The notes: generated by a model from the letters alone, not told the origin. A DNA stretch of 64,000 bases from an uncultured Corynebacterium sp. (GCA_946223355.1 CAMIPB010000005.1:1-64000), one strand, 5' to 3'. Positions 52,965-62,919 are shown, numbered from the stretch's first letter. Translations and numbers: made by a program.

Positions 52965-54374
52965 CTAAACCAGTTGTTCAGTTCCTAGTTCGTGGGCGAG
53001 CGCTGCGGAAATCTCAGAATAGCGGAAGGTGAATCCGGCTTCGGTGATCCTGGAAGGGTGGACTCGTTGGTTTGCTAGAGCTAGCTCCCGGGCGCCTTCT
53101 TTTCCAAACAGTAATGTTGGGCCCAGGGCAGGAATTGGGAGCAAGGCAGGTCGATTGAGTTTGTCTCCCAGTGCCGCAGCGAAATCGCGGTTTAGAACTG
53201 GGTGTGGCGCAGTGGCGTTATATGTTCCACTCATTGATGGATCTACAGCTGCGCGGAGGTAAATATCACAAAGGTCGTCCATTGCAATCCAACTAAACCA
53301 GAAGTCGCCGTCGCCGAAACGACCGCCCAAACCTGTTGAGAATAAGACGCGCAAAAGAGGTAAGAGTCCGTGAGCCCCGTCCATGACCACACCGGTACGT
53401 ATGTTTACCACGCGTTTTCCTACCGCTGTCATTGGGGATGTTGCTGACTCCCACTGGCGGGTCACGTCTGCCAAAAAACCGCTGCCTGGCGCAGAATCTT
53501 CGGTTAAAATTTCATCGCCACGGTCGTGGCCGTAGAAGCCAATTGCTGAAGCAGAAATCAGAGCCTGCACTGACTCCGTCTCAGCGCACACTTGCGCTAG
53601 TTTGTATGTTGGTTCAAGTCGGGAATTAAGAATCTCTTTTTTATGGGCCTCATTAAATCGTCCAAAAATGGGTTCACCCGCAAGATGAATAACTACGTCA
53701 ATACCTTCAAGCATGTCCAGCTTTGGCTCGTGTGGATTCCACAATCGCTGGTGTGGTTTGGGGTTAGAGCGCACCAGTTGGATGACCTTATGACCGGCTG
53801 TAGACAGTAGTGTAGAAAGATTGCGCCCGACGGCGCCACGAGAGCCGGTGAGCGCGATATTCAGCGGTTGTGTGGGGTTAAGGAACCCAGCCATTGGGTC
53901 AATCGCGTAACCGTCTATTGAGTGTGCAGTCTTTTTTAACGCTGTGATATCGCCACGAAGCTGGTGCTGCCGGTAGGCAATAATAGGTGCAATCAGAGAA
54001 CCGGGAAGGCGCGAATCAATATTATCTGTAACCAACGTCGTTGGCTGTCCTCGGTTAATTTGTGAGTCTCTAAGAGGAGAGTCCTGAAATTTATGCTCGT
54101 GGCGCCAGTGTGAAAACGCTCTAATAGGTGCTTGGGTGCACACATCGGTAAAAGCAGAGCCCTCTACGTAGCCTGCAGGATCGTGTTCTGCGATCCAGCG
54201 AAGACCTGCGGGAAAGCCGAACACGGTAGTTCCATTTCTTAGGTTGCTGGCTTGCGACAGAGGAGCCATGGGGAGAAACGGGGGCGTGAGGCGGGAAGCG
54301 GCACCAAATCGGGTATGCCACTGCCACACTTGTTCGCGGGCCGCAGGCACGAGGTGTTGCGCATGAAAACTCAC
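52965..54374 (-). CDS. SRPBCC-SDR fusion (TIGR01777-type epimerase with DUF1731)
   Basis: About 469 residues in three parts. An N-terminal START/SRPBCC-like ligand domain (about 1-150, AREQVWQWHTRFGAASRLTPPF) is followed by a Rossmann domain of the TIGR01777 NAD(P)-dependent epimerase group (TGSRGAVGRN, VIHLAGEPI, SASAIGFYG), and a C-terminal DUF1731 (GKEGARELALANQRVHP). The Tyr of the SDR active site is in GFYGHDRG. The start is uncertain: GTG 54374 matches where the family begins, while ATG 54431 adds 19 non-family residues. Substrate is unknown. It diverges from pyrR. Confidence 0.83.
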   Translation of the reverse strand: MSFHAQHLVPAAREQVWQWHTRFGAASRLTPPFLPMAPLSQASNLRNGTTVFGFPAGLRWIAEHDPAGYVEGSAFTDVCTQAPIRAFSHWRHEHKFQDSPLRDSQINRGQPTTLVTDNIDSRLPGSLIAPIIAYRQHQLRGDITALKKTAHSIDGYAIDPMAGFLNPTQPLNIALTGSRGAVGRNLSTLLSTAGHKVIQLVRSNPKPHQRLWNPHEPKLDMLEGIDVVIHLAGEPIFGRFNEAHKKEILNSRLEPTYKLAQVCAETESVQALISASAIGFYGHDRGDEILTEDSAPGSGFLADVTRQWESATSPMTAVGKRVVNIRTGVVMDGAHGLLPLLRVLFSTGLGGRFGDGDFWFSWIAMDDLCDIYLRAAVDPSMSGTYNATAPHPVLNRDFAAALGDKLNRPALLPIPALGPTLLFGKEGARELALANQRVHPSRITEAGFTFRYSEISAALAHELGTEQLV

Positions 54375-54470
54375 GAGTTGCTTCAACCTTTCTTGCTTTC
54401 TTGGGGCTGCTGAATCTGCTATCGTTAGCATCGACGTTACACCGCTAGCGTCGTGAAACCGTCCTTTAAA

Positions 54471-54497
54471 GACCGCACCGTGAGGCGGGGAAGGAGG
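54471..54497 (+). promoter_or_regulatory. Candidate PyrR-binding loop next to the pyrR ribosome site
   Basis: CCGC (54473-54476) can pair with GCGG (54485-54488) around ACCGTGAG, and the loop holds GTGAGGC, resembling the GNGAGGY core of PyrR-binding RNA loops. It abuts AAGGAGG (54491-54497), six bases before the pyrR ATG. In Mycobacterium smegmatis PyrR represses translation by binding such a leader, so the same is plausible here. The stem is only four pairs. Confidence 0.5.
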
Positions 54498-54502
54498 TCA
54501 CG

Positions 54503-55096
54503 ATGAGTGAATCAACACGGTCCACGCACGTCAGTGAGCTATTGAGCTCGGACGACGTTGGACGAACTGTTGCACGAATCGCGCACCAGATTATTGAAAA
54601 GACCGCGCTCGATACCACTGACGCTTCAAGGCACCCGATTATGCTGTTGGGCATCCCATCAGGTGGCGTACCTTTGGCTGAGCGTCTGGCAGAAAAGATT
54701 AAAGAATTCTCCGGGGTAGAAGTCCCAGTTGGCTCCCTCGACATCACTCTGTATCGCGACGATCTGCGTACTAAACCACACCGTGCCCTGAAACCAACGT
54801 TGATCCCCGGTTCAGGAATAGATGGCGCGTTGGTTATTTTGGTCGATGATGTCCTGTTTTCAGGAAGAAGTATTCGCGCTGCCTTGGATGCCTTGCGTGA
54901 TCTCGGCCGGCCAAGCATCGTCCAACTTGCTGTTTTGGTGGATCGCGGACACCGCGAACTACCGATCCGCGCAGACTATGTGGGCAAAAACATTCCAACT
55001 GCTCGTGAAGAAGACGTCAATGTCTTTGTTGCCGCATTGGATGGCAAGGATGCAGTCGAGTTGACGCGTCCTACGACGAAGAACTCGGCTTCTTAG
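54503..55096 (+). CDS. pyrR: Pyrimidine operon regulator PyrR/uracil phosphoribosyltransferase
   Basis: A 197-residue bifunctional protein: an RNA-binding regulator of the pyr operon and a uracil phosphoribosyltransferase. The PRPP motif ILVDDVLFSGRSIRAA is intact, as are GIPSGGVPLAERLAEKI and DRGHRELPIRADYVGK. It is first in pyrR-pyrB-pyrC-carA-carB-pyrF. ATG 54503 follows a strong AAGGAGG, and a candidate PyrR loop lies just before it. Confidence 0.96.
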   Translation: MSESTRSTHVSELLSSDDVGRTVARIAHQIIEKTALDTTDASRHPIMLLGIPSGGVPLAERLAEKIKEFSGVEVPVGSLDITLYRDDLRTKPHRALKPTLIPGSGIDGALVILVDDVLFSGRSIRAALDALRDLGRPSIVQLAVLVDRGHRELPIRADYVGKNIPTAREEDVNVFVAALDGKDAVELTRPTTKNSAS

Positions 55097-55114
55097 AGGG
55101 AAGGTTCCAGGCTG

Positions 55115-56080
55115 ATGAAACATCTTCTATCAATTTCTGATTTGTCGCGAGAAGAGGTGATTGGCCTATTAGAAGAGGCCGATCGCTTCCGCGAAACGCT
55201 CGAAGGCCGTGAGGTTAAGAAGCTTCCTACCTTGCGCGGCCGCACCATTTACACCCTTTTTTATGAGAATTCCACGCGTACGCGCTCATCATTTGAAACC
55301 GCGGGTAAGTGGATGTCTGCAGATGTCATCAACTTGTCTGCATCTAGCTCATCTGTGAAAAAAGGGGAGTCTTTGCGTGACACAGGTCTGACCCTTGCAG
55401 CCATCGGTGCTGATGCCATCGTTATACGTCATCCATCCTCCGGTGCAGCAGCTCAGTTGGCATCGTGGGTTGCGCCCAACGGTAATGGTCCATCTGTAAT
55501 TAACGCGGGTGACGGATCGCACCAGCACCCAACTCAAGCGTTACTGGATGCTGTTACCATGCGCCAGCGCCTGGGCATCACCAGCGGTGATTTCGCTGGC
55601 CTAAAGGTCAAGATTGTTGGCGACTGCTTGCATTCGCGGGTGGTGCGTTCCAATGTGGATCTACTGAGCATGCTCGGCGCGGATATCACTCTTGTAGCTC
55701 CGCCGACTTTATTGCCTACTGCTGTAGAAACATGGCCGGTTTCCGTCTCGTATGACTTTGATTCCGAGATTGAAGACGCGGACGTCATCATGATGTTGCG
55801 AGTACAGCAGGAACGTATGAATGGCGGATTTTTCCCCTCCCATAGGGAATATGCCACTTGCTACGGCTTGTCCAAGCAGCGTGCAGCGATGATGAAGAAG
55901 GATGCCATCATCATGCACCCGGGGCCAATGCTTAGAGGCATGGAAATCAACTACGCCGTGGCTGACTTAGATAATGCTGCTGTTCTCCAGCAGGTCAATA
56001 ATGGCGTTAACTTGCGTATGGCGGTTCTGTTTAAGCTGCTCGTAGGGGAGAACTCCGCAGATATTAAGGGGGATGCATAA
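55115..56080 (+). CDS. pyrB: Aspartate carbamoyltransferase catalytic subunit
   Basis: Second step of UMP synthesis, 321 residues. The carbamoyl-phosphate motif FYENSTRTRSSFE, the KKGESLRDT loop, the HPSSGAAAQLAS region and DGSHQHPTQALLD are present, with MLRVQQERMNGG binding aspartate. No regulatory pyrI gene accompanies it, as usual in this lineage. Confidence 0.97.
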   Translation: MKHLLSISDLSREEVIGLLEEADRFRETLEGREVKKLPTLRGRTIYTLFYENSTRTRSSFETAGKWMSADVINLSASSSSVKKGESLRDTGLTLAAIGADAIVIRHPSSGAAAQLASWVAPNGNGPSVINAGDGSHQHPTQALLDAVTMRQRLGITSGDFAGLKVKIVGDCLHSRVVRSNVDLLSMLGADITLVAPPTLLPTAVETWPVSVSYDFDSEIEDADVIMMLRVQQERMNGGFFPSHREYATCYGLSKQRAAMMKKDAIIMHPGPMLRGMEINYAVADLDNAAVLQQVNNGVNLRMAVLFKLLVGENSADIKGDA

Positions 56081-56081
56081 C

Positions 56082-57449
56082 ATGACCACACCACAGATTT
56101 CATCTGTAGAAAACTTCCCAGAGGTTGGTTTTACCAGTCCCGCCAATCAGGGCACAGTACTCCTGCGTGGCGTGCGTCCTTATGGCGAAGGGGAGGCTGT
56201 CGACGTCCTCGTCAAGCACGGCGTCATAGAGTCCATCGATTCTCACATCGCGGTGGGCGACGATGAGGATGTAGATGTCATTGAAGGCCACGGTCGAGTC
56301 TTACTTCCCGGTTTGGTTGATATGCACGTTCATCTGCGGGAACCTGGCCGGGAGGATACCGAAACCATCGAGACTGGTTCAAAGGCAGCCGCTAAGGGTG
56401 GGTTCACGGCGGTGTTCACAATGGCTAACACCAACCCCGTGACTGATCAGCCGATTATTGCAGAATCAGTTTGGCGCAAAGCCCAGGCCTTGGGGCTTTG
56501 CGATGTGCACCCGATTGGCTCCATCACCAAGGGCTTGGAAGGCAAAACGCTGACTGAATTTGGCATGATGGCACGTTCTGCTGCACGAGTTCGGATGTTC
56601 TCAGATGACGGTAAGTGCGTCGATGATCCGCTCATCATGCGTCGAGCTCTTGAGTACGCGAAGGGTATGGACGTACTTTTAGCACAGCACGCAGAAGAAC
56701 CGCGTCTGACAAAGGGAGCTGTTGCTCATGAGGGAGAAAACGCTGCCAAGCTTGGTTTGACCGGCTGGCCGCGGGTTGCAGAGGAGTCGATCGTCGCCCG
56801 CGACGCTCTTCTAGCCCGTGACTACGGCAACCGAGTTCATATTTGCCATGCTTCCACCACTGGCACAGTCGAGCTTTTGAAGTGGGCTAAAAGCCAGGGA
56901 ATCCCGCTTAGCGCGGAAGTTACCCCGCATCACTTGCTCATGACTGATGACAAGCTGCACACCTATGACGGTGTGTTCCGTGTTAACCCGCCGCTGCGTG
57001 AAGAACACGACACTGTAGCGTTGCGCGATGCGCTGTTGGACGGAACCATTGATTGTGTAGCTACAGACCACGCACCGCATGGTGCAGAAGACAAGTGCGT
57101 AGAGTTTGAAAACGCACGCCCAGGCATGCTTGGGCTTGAGTCTTCGCTTGCAGTAATTGCCAAAATTTTCGTTTCTTCTGGACTTGCTGACTGGCGGTTC
57201 ATCGCACGCGTCATGAGTGAGCGACCTGCAGAATTGACGCGTCTTCCAGGACATGGTCGTCCAATCGCCGTCGGCGAACCTGCAAACCTTACTATCGTGG
57301 ATCCAGAAGCACCGTGGACCTCTGACAACACGATGTTGGAATCTAAAACCGAGAACAACCCGTACGAGGGCGAGGAGTTTAATGCACGTGTTACGCACAC
57401 TTTGCTTCGCGGCAACGTCACCTTCGCGCTTGAAACAGAAAAGGAATAA
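56082..57449 (+). CDS. pyrC: Dihydroorotase
   Basis: A 455-residue type I dihydroorotase, cyclising carbamoyl aspartate. Metal ligands are in DMHVHLREPG (HxH), the later HICHAST and EVTPHHLLM, and VATDHAPH (Asp). ATG 56082 begins just after the pyrB stop with GGGGG upstream; an in-frame ATG at 56073 overlaps pyrB and is too close to that site. Confidence 0.97.
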   Translation: MTTPQISSVENFPEVGFTSPANQGTVLLRGVRPYGEGEAVDVLVKHGVIESIDSHIAVGDDEDVDVIEGHGRVLLPGLVDMHVHLREPGREDTETIETGSKAAAKGGFTAVFTMANTNPVTDQPIIAESVWRKAQALGLCDVHPIGSITKGLEGKTLTEFGMMARSAARVRMFSDDGKCVDDPLIMRRALEYAKGMDVLLAQHAEEPRLTKGAVAHEGENAAKLGLTGWPRVAEESIVARDALLARDYGNRVHICHASTTGTVELLKWAKSQGIPLSAEVTPHHLLMTDDKLHTYDGVFRVNPPLREEHDTVALRDALLDGTIDCVATDHAPHGAEDKCVEFENARPGMLGLESSLAVIAKIFVSSGLADWRFIARVMSERPAELTRLPGHGRPIAVGEPANLTIVDPEAPWTSDNTMLESKTENNPYEGEEFNARVTHTLLRGNVTFALETEKE

Positions 57450-57458
57450 GCAACAGCC

Positions 57459-58610
57459 ATGACTTCTAGAAACTCCACTCCAGCCGTACTGGTTTTGGCT
57501 TCCGGCCGAGTCTTCCGTGGTTACGGTTTTGGTGCAACGGGCACGACACTCGGAGAAGCCGTGTTTACTACCGCGATGACGGGCTACCAGGAGACCATGA
57601 CGGATCCGTCGTACCACCGCCAGTTGGTGACCTTGACCGCACCGCAGATTGGCAACACTGGCTGGAACGACGAGGACAATGAGTCCCGGGGCAACAAGAT
57701 TTGGGTTGCAGGCCTTATCATCCGTGACCTCTCCCATCGTGTATCTAACTGGCGTGCGCAGCGCAGCTTGGAAGACGAGATGCTCGCACAGAACGTCATC
57801 GGTATCCGCGGGATTGACACTCGTGCGCTGGTTCGCCTTCTGCGCAACGAAGGCTCTATCGCTGCCGGAATCTTCAGTGGTGACGATGCCTTGCGCTCAG
57901 AAGAAGAACTGGTAGAGCAGGTGCGTGCCCAGCAATCCATGGCCGGCGCTGATCTGGCAAGCGAAGTTACTACTGATGATGTGTACACGATTCCAGCTGT
58001 AGGGGAGAAGAGGTTTACGGTCGTTGCTTATGACATGGGCATTAAATCGGCAACGCCTAACCATTTCGCCGAACGTGGAATTGAGTCCATTGTAGTACCA
58101 GCGGGCACCCCGCTAGAGCAGATTAAGCAGTACAACCCAGACGGCGTGTTTATTTCCAACGGCCCTGGTGACCCGGCAACTGCCGATCAGATGGTTGCTG
58201 TAACTCGTGATATTTTGGCAGCCAAGCTCCCACTGTTTGGCATCTGCTTTGGCAACCAAATCTTAGGTCGCGCACTAGGAATGAATACCTACAAGATGAA
58301 GTTTGGTCACCGGGGAATCAATGTACCGGTAAAGAACCATCTCACCGGCAAGATCGACATCACTTCTCAGAACCACGGATTCGCCCTTGAGGGTGAGCCG
58401 GGACAAGAATTCGAGACCGACTTTGGCCCGGCAATTGTCACACACACCTGCCTTAACGACGGCACGGTCGAAGGCGTTGCACTCAAGAGCGGCATGGCTT
58501 ATTCCGTGCAGTACCACCCAGAGTCAGCTGCCGGCCCACACGATGCCAATCCACTTTTTGACCAATTTGTCCAGCTAATGCAGGGCAACCCGGTAGAGCT
58601 CAATCAGTAA
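57459..58610 (+). CDS. carA: Carbamoyl-phosphate synthase small subunit
   Basis: The glutaminase subunit, 383 residues. The N-terminal domain has GYGFGATGTTLGEAVF and MTGYQETMTDPSY. The class I amidotransferase triad is Cys in FGICFGNQILG, and His and Glu in YSVQYHPESAAG. It feeds ammonia to CarB for both pyrimidine and arginine synthesis. Confidence 0.98.
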   Translation: MTSRNSTPAVLVLASGRVFRGYGFGATGTTLGEAVFTTAMTGYQETMTDPSYHRQLVTLTAPQIGNTGWNDEDNESRGNKIWVAGLIIRDLSHRVSNWRAQRSLEDEMLAQNVIGIRGIDTRALVRLLRNEGSIAAGIFSGDDALRSEEELVEQVRAQQSMAGADLASEVTTDDVYTIPAVGEKRFTVVAYDMGIKSATPNHFAERGIESIVVPAGTPLEQIKQYNPDGVFISNGPGDPATADQMVAVTRDILAAKLPLFGICFGNQILGRALGMNTYKMKFGHRGINVPVKNHLTGKIDITSQNHGFALEGEPGQEFETDFGPAIVTHTCLNDGTVEGVALKSGMAYSVQYHPESAAGPHDANPLFDQFVQLMQGNPVELNQ

Positions 58611-58634
58611 TATCACCAGGAAGGAAAACATACT

Positions 58635-61600
58635 ATGCCAAAGCGCACTGACCTCAACCACGTCCTGGTGATCGGCTCCGGCCCGATTGTCATCGGACAA
58701 GCCTGTGAGTTTGACTACTCCGGCACCCAAGCTTGCCGCGTACTGAAGGAAGAAGGCTTGCGTGTCACGTTGGTCAACTCCAACCCGGCAACAATTATGA
58801 CGGATCCTGAGTTTGCTGATCACACCTATGTGGAGCCAATTCAGCCAGAATTTATTGAGAAGATCTTCCAGAAAGAAATCGCCGAAGGACATCCAATCGA
58901 TGCTGTCTTGGCAACGCTTGGTGGCCAGACCGCTCTCAACGCAGCTGTTCAGCTGGACCGGCAGGGAATCCTGGACAAGTACAACATCGAACTAATTGGA
59001 GCAGATATCGATGCTATTGAGCGTGGTGAAGACCGCCAAAAGTTCAAGGATATCGTGGCCAAAATTGGCGGCGAATCCGCGCGCTCCAGAGTTTGCCACA
59101 ACATGGAGGAAGTCCATGAAACTGTCGCGGAGCTAGGTCTGCCCGTCGTCGTTCGCCCGTCATTTACTATGGGCGGTCTAGGATCTGGTTTGGCTTATAC
59201 CAACGAAGATCTTGAGCGTATTGCTGGTGGCGGACTCGCTGCATCACCTGAAGCCAACGTTTTGATTGAAGAATCAATCCTGGGCTGGAAAGAATTCGAG
59301 CTCGAGCTCATGCGCGACGGCGACGACAACGTCGTCGTTATCGCGTCAATTGAAAACGTTGACGCTCTCGGCGTTCACACAGGCGATTCCGTAACTGTTG
59401 CTCCAGCACTTACTTTGACTGACCGTGAGTTTCAGAAGATGCGCGATCAGGGTATTGCAATCATCCGCGAAGTTGGCGTTGACACCGGTGGCTGCAACAT
59501 CCAGTTCGCCGTCAACCCGAACGATGGTCGCATTATCACCATTGAGATGAACCCACGTGTGTCTAGGTCCTCGGCGCTTGCTTCAAAGGCCACCGGTTTC
59601 CCAATTGCTAAATTGGCTGCCAAGCTCGCAATCGGCTACACCCTTGATGAAGTCACCAATGACATCACTGGTGTGACCCCAGCGGCATTTGAACCTACGT
59701 TGGACTACGTTATCGTCAAGGCTCCGCGCTTTGCTTTTGAGAAGTTCCAAGGTGCAGACGATACGTTGACTACCACCATGAAGTCCGTTGGTGAGGCCAT
59801 GGGTATTGGTCGCAACTACATCTCCGGTTTGAACAAGGTCATGCGCTCTCTCGAGAACAAGCCTTCTGGGTTCTGGACTTTCGACGACGAGTACTTTGCT
59901 GGTGAGCGTGCAAAGGATAAGGATGCAGTTCTAGAGGACTTGCGTCGTCCTACAGAGGGTAGGTTGTACGATGTAGAACTTGCTCTTCGTTTAGGCGCCA
60001 CAGTTGAAGAGGTACACGAAGCTTCCAGTATTGACCCTTGGTTTATTGAAGAGGTCAAGGTTCTTGTTGATTTCCGCACAAAGCTTCTCGACGCTCCCGT
60101 GCTTGACGAAGAGCTCCTGCGCGAAGCAAAGTACCTGGGGCTTTCTGACGCCCAGATCGCAGCTCTGCGCCCGGAGTTCGCTGGAGAAGACGGCGTGCAT
60201 TCCCTGCGTTGGTCACTAGGAATCCGTCCCGTATATAAGACTGTAGATACCTGTGCTGGTGAGTTCGAAGCTCAAACTCCGTACCACTACTCAGCCTACG
60301 AGCTAGACCCCGCCGCAGAGACTGAGGTAGCTCCGCAGACTGAAAAGGATAAGGTAATTATCCTAGGTTCCGGACCTAACCGTATCGGCCAGGGTATTGA
60401 GTTCGATTATTCCTGTGTACATGCTGCTCTTGAGCTTTCACGCATTGGGTACGAAACCGTCATGGTCAACTGCAACCCTGAGACCGTGTCCACCGACTAC
60501 GACACCGCTGATCGTCTGTACTTTGAGCCGTTGACGTTTGAAGACGTCATGGAGGTCTACAAGGCTGAGTCTGAGTCCGGAACAGTCGCCGGTGTCATCG
60601 TCCAGCTGGGAGGTCAGACTCCTTTGGGACTCGCACAGCGTCTTGCAGATGCGGGAGTACCTGTGGTGGGAACGACGCCAGAGGCAATTGACTTGGCCGA
60701 GGATCGCGGTGAATTCGGCAAAGTTCTGGCTAAGGCTGAGCTCGACGCCCCTGCGTTTGGCACCGCAACCGATTTCGGAGAGGCAAAGGCCGTAGCAACC
60801 GAAATCGGTTACCCAGTTCTGGTTCGCCCTTCCTACGTCCTAGGCGGTCGCGGTATGGAGATCGTTTACGACGAGGCATCGCTGGAGGACTACATCACCC
60901 GTGCTACCGAGCTGTCTTCGGACCACCCAGTACTAGTAGACCGCTTCCTGGACTCTGCAATTGAAATTGACGTTGACGCACTTTGCGATGGCACAGACGT
61001 TTATCTCGGTGGCGTGATGGAGCATATTGAAGAAGCCGGAATCCACTCCGGTGACTCCTCATGTGCACTGCCGCCGATGACCCTGGGGCCACAAGATATT
61101 GAAAAGGTGCGTCGTTCTACTGAGGCCTTGGCGCATGGAATTGGTGTTCAGGGATTGATGAACGTTCAGTTTGCGTTGAAGGATGACATCCTTTACGTCA
61201 TTGAGGCAAACCCGCGTGCTTCACGTACTGTTCCATTCGTATCCAAAGCAACTGGCGTTCCTTTGGCGAAGGCTGCTTCTCGGATCATGATGGGCTCGAC
61301 AATTGCAGAGTTGAAGCAAGAAGGTATGCTCCCTTCAACCTACGACGGTGGAGCGTTGCCAGATGGTCACCCAATTGCGGTTAAGCAAGCCGTGTTGCCG
61401 TTTAACCGTTTCCGTCGCTTCGACGGAAAGATGCTTGATACTTTGCTCTCTCCAGAGATGAAGTCAACGGGCGAAGTCATGGGTCTGGCAAGCAATTTCG
61501 GAGCAGCTTATCTCAAGGGTGAGATTTCTGCATACGTTAAATTGCCCAAGGAAGGAACCATCTTCGTTTCCGTTGCTAATCGCGATAAGCGCACCCTAAT

Positions 61601-61970
61601 CCTGCCAATTCAGCATCTTGCCTCCATGGGATACAAGATTCTAGCGACCTCTGGCACCGGATCCATTTTGAGCCGAAACGGGATTGATTGTGAAATTGTT
61701 CCAAAGGCCTCCGAGGTAAGGGAAGGGGCAGAAGGCAAATCGATCGTCGACCGAATTTTGGACCAGGAAGTTGACTTGATCCTTAACACTCCAGCTGGAT
61801 CCTCTGGCGCTCGTCACGATGGTTATGAAATCCGCGCAGCCGCCATTGAAATGGATGTTTCGCTCATCACTACTGTTCAGGCAGTGACAGCAGCGGTACA
61901 GGCCTTGAACGCTTTCCGTCAGGGTGACCTGGAAGTGCGTGCACTTCAGGAGCTTGAACATGGAGAATAA
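58635..61970 (+). CDS. carB: Carbamoyl-phosphate synthase large subunit
   Basis: A 1111-residue enzyme with two homologous ATP-grasp halves. The first half has GSGPIVIGQACEFDYSG and SFTMGGLGSG. The second repeats the pattern with GSGPNRIGQGIEFDYSC and SYVLGGRGMEIVYD. The C-terminal allosteric domain (LATSGTGSIL, NTPAGSSGARHDGYEIR) is the site of UMP or ornithine control. The pyrF start lies within its last codons. Confidence 0.98.
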   Translation: MPKRTDLNHVLVIGSGPIVIGQACEFDYSGTQACRVLKEEGLRVTLVNSNPATIMTDPEFADHTYVEPIQPEFIEKIFQKEIAEGHPIDAVLATLGGQTALNAAVQLDRQGILDKYNIELIGADIDAIERGEDRQKFKDIVAKIGGESARSRVCHNMEEVHETVAELGLPVVVRPSFTMGGLGSGLAYTNEDLERIAGGGLAASPEANVLIEESILGWKEFELELMRDGDDNVVVIASIENVDALGVHTGDSVTVAPALTLTDREFQKMRDQGIAIIREVGVDTGGCNIQFAVNPNDGRIITIEMNPRVSRSSALASKATGFPIAKLAAKLAIGYTLDEVTNDITGVTPAAFEPTLDYVIVKAPRFAFEKFQGADDTLTTTMKSVGEAMGIGRNYISGLNKVMRSLENKPSGFWTFDDEYFAGERAKDKDAVLEDLRRPTEGRLYDVELALRLGATVEEVHEASSIDPWFIEEVKVLVDFRTKLLDAPVLDEELLREAKYLGLSDAQIAALRPEFAGEDGVHSLRWSLGIRPVYKTVDTCAGEFEAQTPYHYSAYELDPAAETEVAPQTEKDKVIILGSGPNRIGQGIEFDYSCVHAALELSRIGYETVMVNCNPETVSTDYDTADRLYFEPLTFEDVMEVYKAESESGTVAGVIVQLGGQTPLGLAQRLADAGVPVVGTTPEAIDLAEDRGEFGKVLAKAELDAPAFGTATDFGEAKAVATEIGYPVLVRPSYVLGGRGMEIVYDEASLEDYITRATELSSDHPVLVDRFLDSAIEIDVDALCDGTDVYLGGVMEHIEEAGIHSGDSSCALPPMTLGPQDIEKVRRSTEALAHGIGVQGLMNVQFALKDDILYVIEANPRASRTVPFVSKATGVPLAKAASRIMMGSTIAELKQEGMLPSTYDGGALPDGHPIAVKQAVLPFNRFRRFDGKMLDTLLSPEMKSTGEVMGLASNFGAAYLKGEISAYVKLPKEGTIFVSVANRDKRTLILPIQHLASMGYKILATSGTGSILSRNGIDCEIVPKASEVREGAEGKSIVDRILDQEVDLILNTPAGSSGARHDGYEIRAAAIEMDVSLITTVQAVTAAVQALNAFRQGDLEVRALQELEHGE

Positions 61971-62778
61971 GTCCTTTGGTGAGCGTTTGGTCGCCGCAGG
62001 GGAGCAGTATGGTCGTCTCTGCGTGGGGATAGATCCGCATGAACATTTGCTTGACTCGTGGGGATTGTCTGATGATATTGACGGACTGCGCAGCTTTAGT
62101 GAGACGTGTCTCAAAGCTTTTTCTGGCAACGTCGCGCTCGTGAAGCCTCAGGTAGCGTTTTATGAGCGCTTCGGTTCGCTTGGACTTGGTGTCTTGGAGG
62201 AAACTATCCAGGCGCTGCGCGAGTCAGGCGTGCTCGTAGTATCGGACGCAAAGCGCGGGGACATCGGCTCTACCATGGCAGGCTATGCGAGTGCCTGGCT
62301 TGGTCAAGGTTCTCCATTGGAATCTGATGCAGTCACAGTTGCACCGTATCTCGGCGTGGGGGCATTGAAGCCAGCATTTGAGGCTTCTGCACAAACGGGC
62401 AAAGGCATTTTTGTATTAGCTGCTACTTCGAACCCTGAAGCGGTCAAACTCCAATCAAGTCATGACGAATCCGGGCGCACAGTTGCCCAGGCCGTCGTGG
62501 ACGAATGTGCGACATTCAACGCGGCATCGGCTAGCGCCGTGGGAAGTATCGGAGTGGTAGTTGGTGCTACCGTCAGCGATGCTCCAAAGTTGGGTTCATT
62601 AAACGGTCCGGTATTGATGCCAGGCGTGGGTGCTCAAGGAGCAAGCATGGCAGACGCGGACTCACTAGTTGGTGAACAAACACATCTGGCTTTCCCTAAT
62701 GTTTCACGGGCAGTATTGCGTTCGGGTCCGGATCCGGAGAAAATGCAAGAAAGTATCGCGTCGTTGCTCAAACGATAG
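61960..62778 (+). CDS. pyrF: Orotidine 5'-phosphate decarboxylase (group 2)
   Basis: The last step to UMP, 272 residues, of the longer group 2 type found in mycobacteria. The start CVGIDPHEHLLDSWG and the catalytic SDAKRGDIGSTMAGYA (Asp-Lys-x4-Asp style) are present, with VMPGVGAQGASM near the end. ATG 61960 overlaps carB by 11 bases, so the two are coupled. A terminator follows and closes the pyr operon. Confidence 0.96.
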   Translation: MENKSFGERLVAAGEQYGRLCVGIDPHEHLLDSWGLSDDIDGLRSFSETCLKAFSGNVALVKPQVAFYERFGSLGLGVLEETIQALRESGVLVVSDAKRGDIGSTMAGYASAWLGQGSPLESDAVTVAPYLGVGALKPAFEASAQTGKGIFVLAATSNPEAVKLQSSHDESGRTVAQAVVDECATFNAASASAVGSIGVVVGATVSDAPKLGSLNGPVLMPGVGAQGASMADADSLVGEQTHLAFPNVSRAVLRSGPDPEKMQESIASLLKR

Positions 62779-62804
62779 ATTAACTATTGTTGTATGACCA
62801 GCAG

Positions 62805-62845
62805 AAACGCCAGTTTGTTTACAGTGTGAATGAACTGGCGTTTTT
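62805..62845 (+). terminator. Intrinsic terminator of the pyr operon
   Basis: AAACGCCAGTT (62805-62815) pairs perfectly with AACTGGCGTTT (62833-62843) around a 17-base loop, followed by T. It is 26 bases behind pyrF. Confidence 0.87.
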
Positions 62846-62919
62846 CTGTTGCTAATAGCTGTCTAAAGCCGTTGACGTGGACAAACACGCCCCAAATAAA
62901 CACGCTTAAGAACGACCAG

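Noticed and set aside
56811..57737. A 308-codon antisense frame over pyrC and carA
   Set aside because: No recognisable domain, no plausible ribosome site, and both sense genes are certain.
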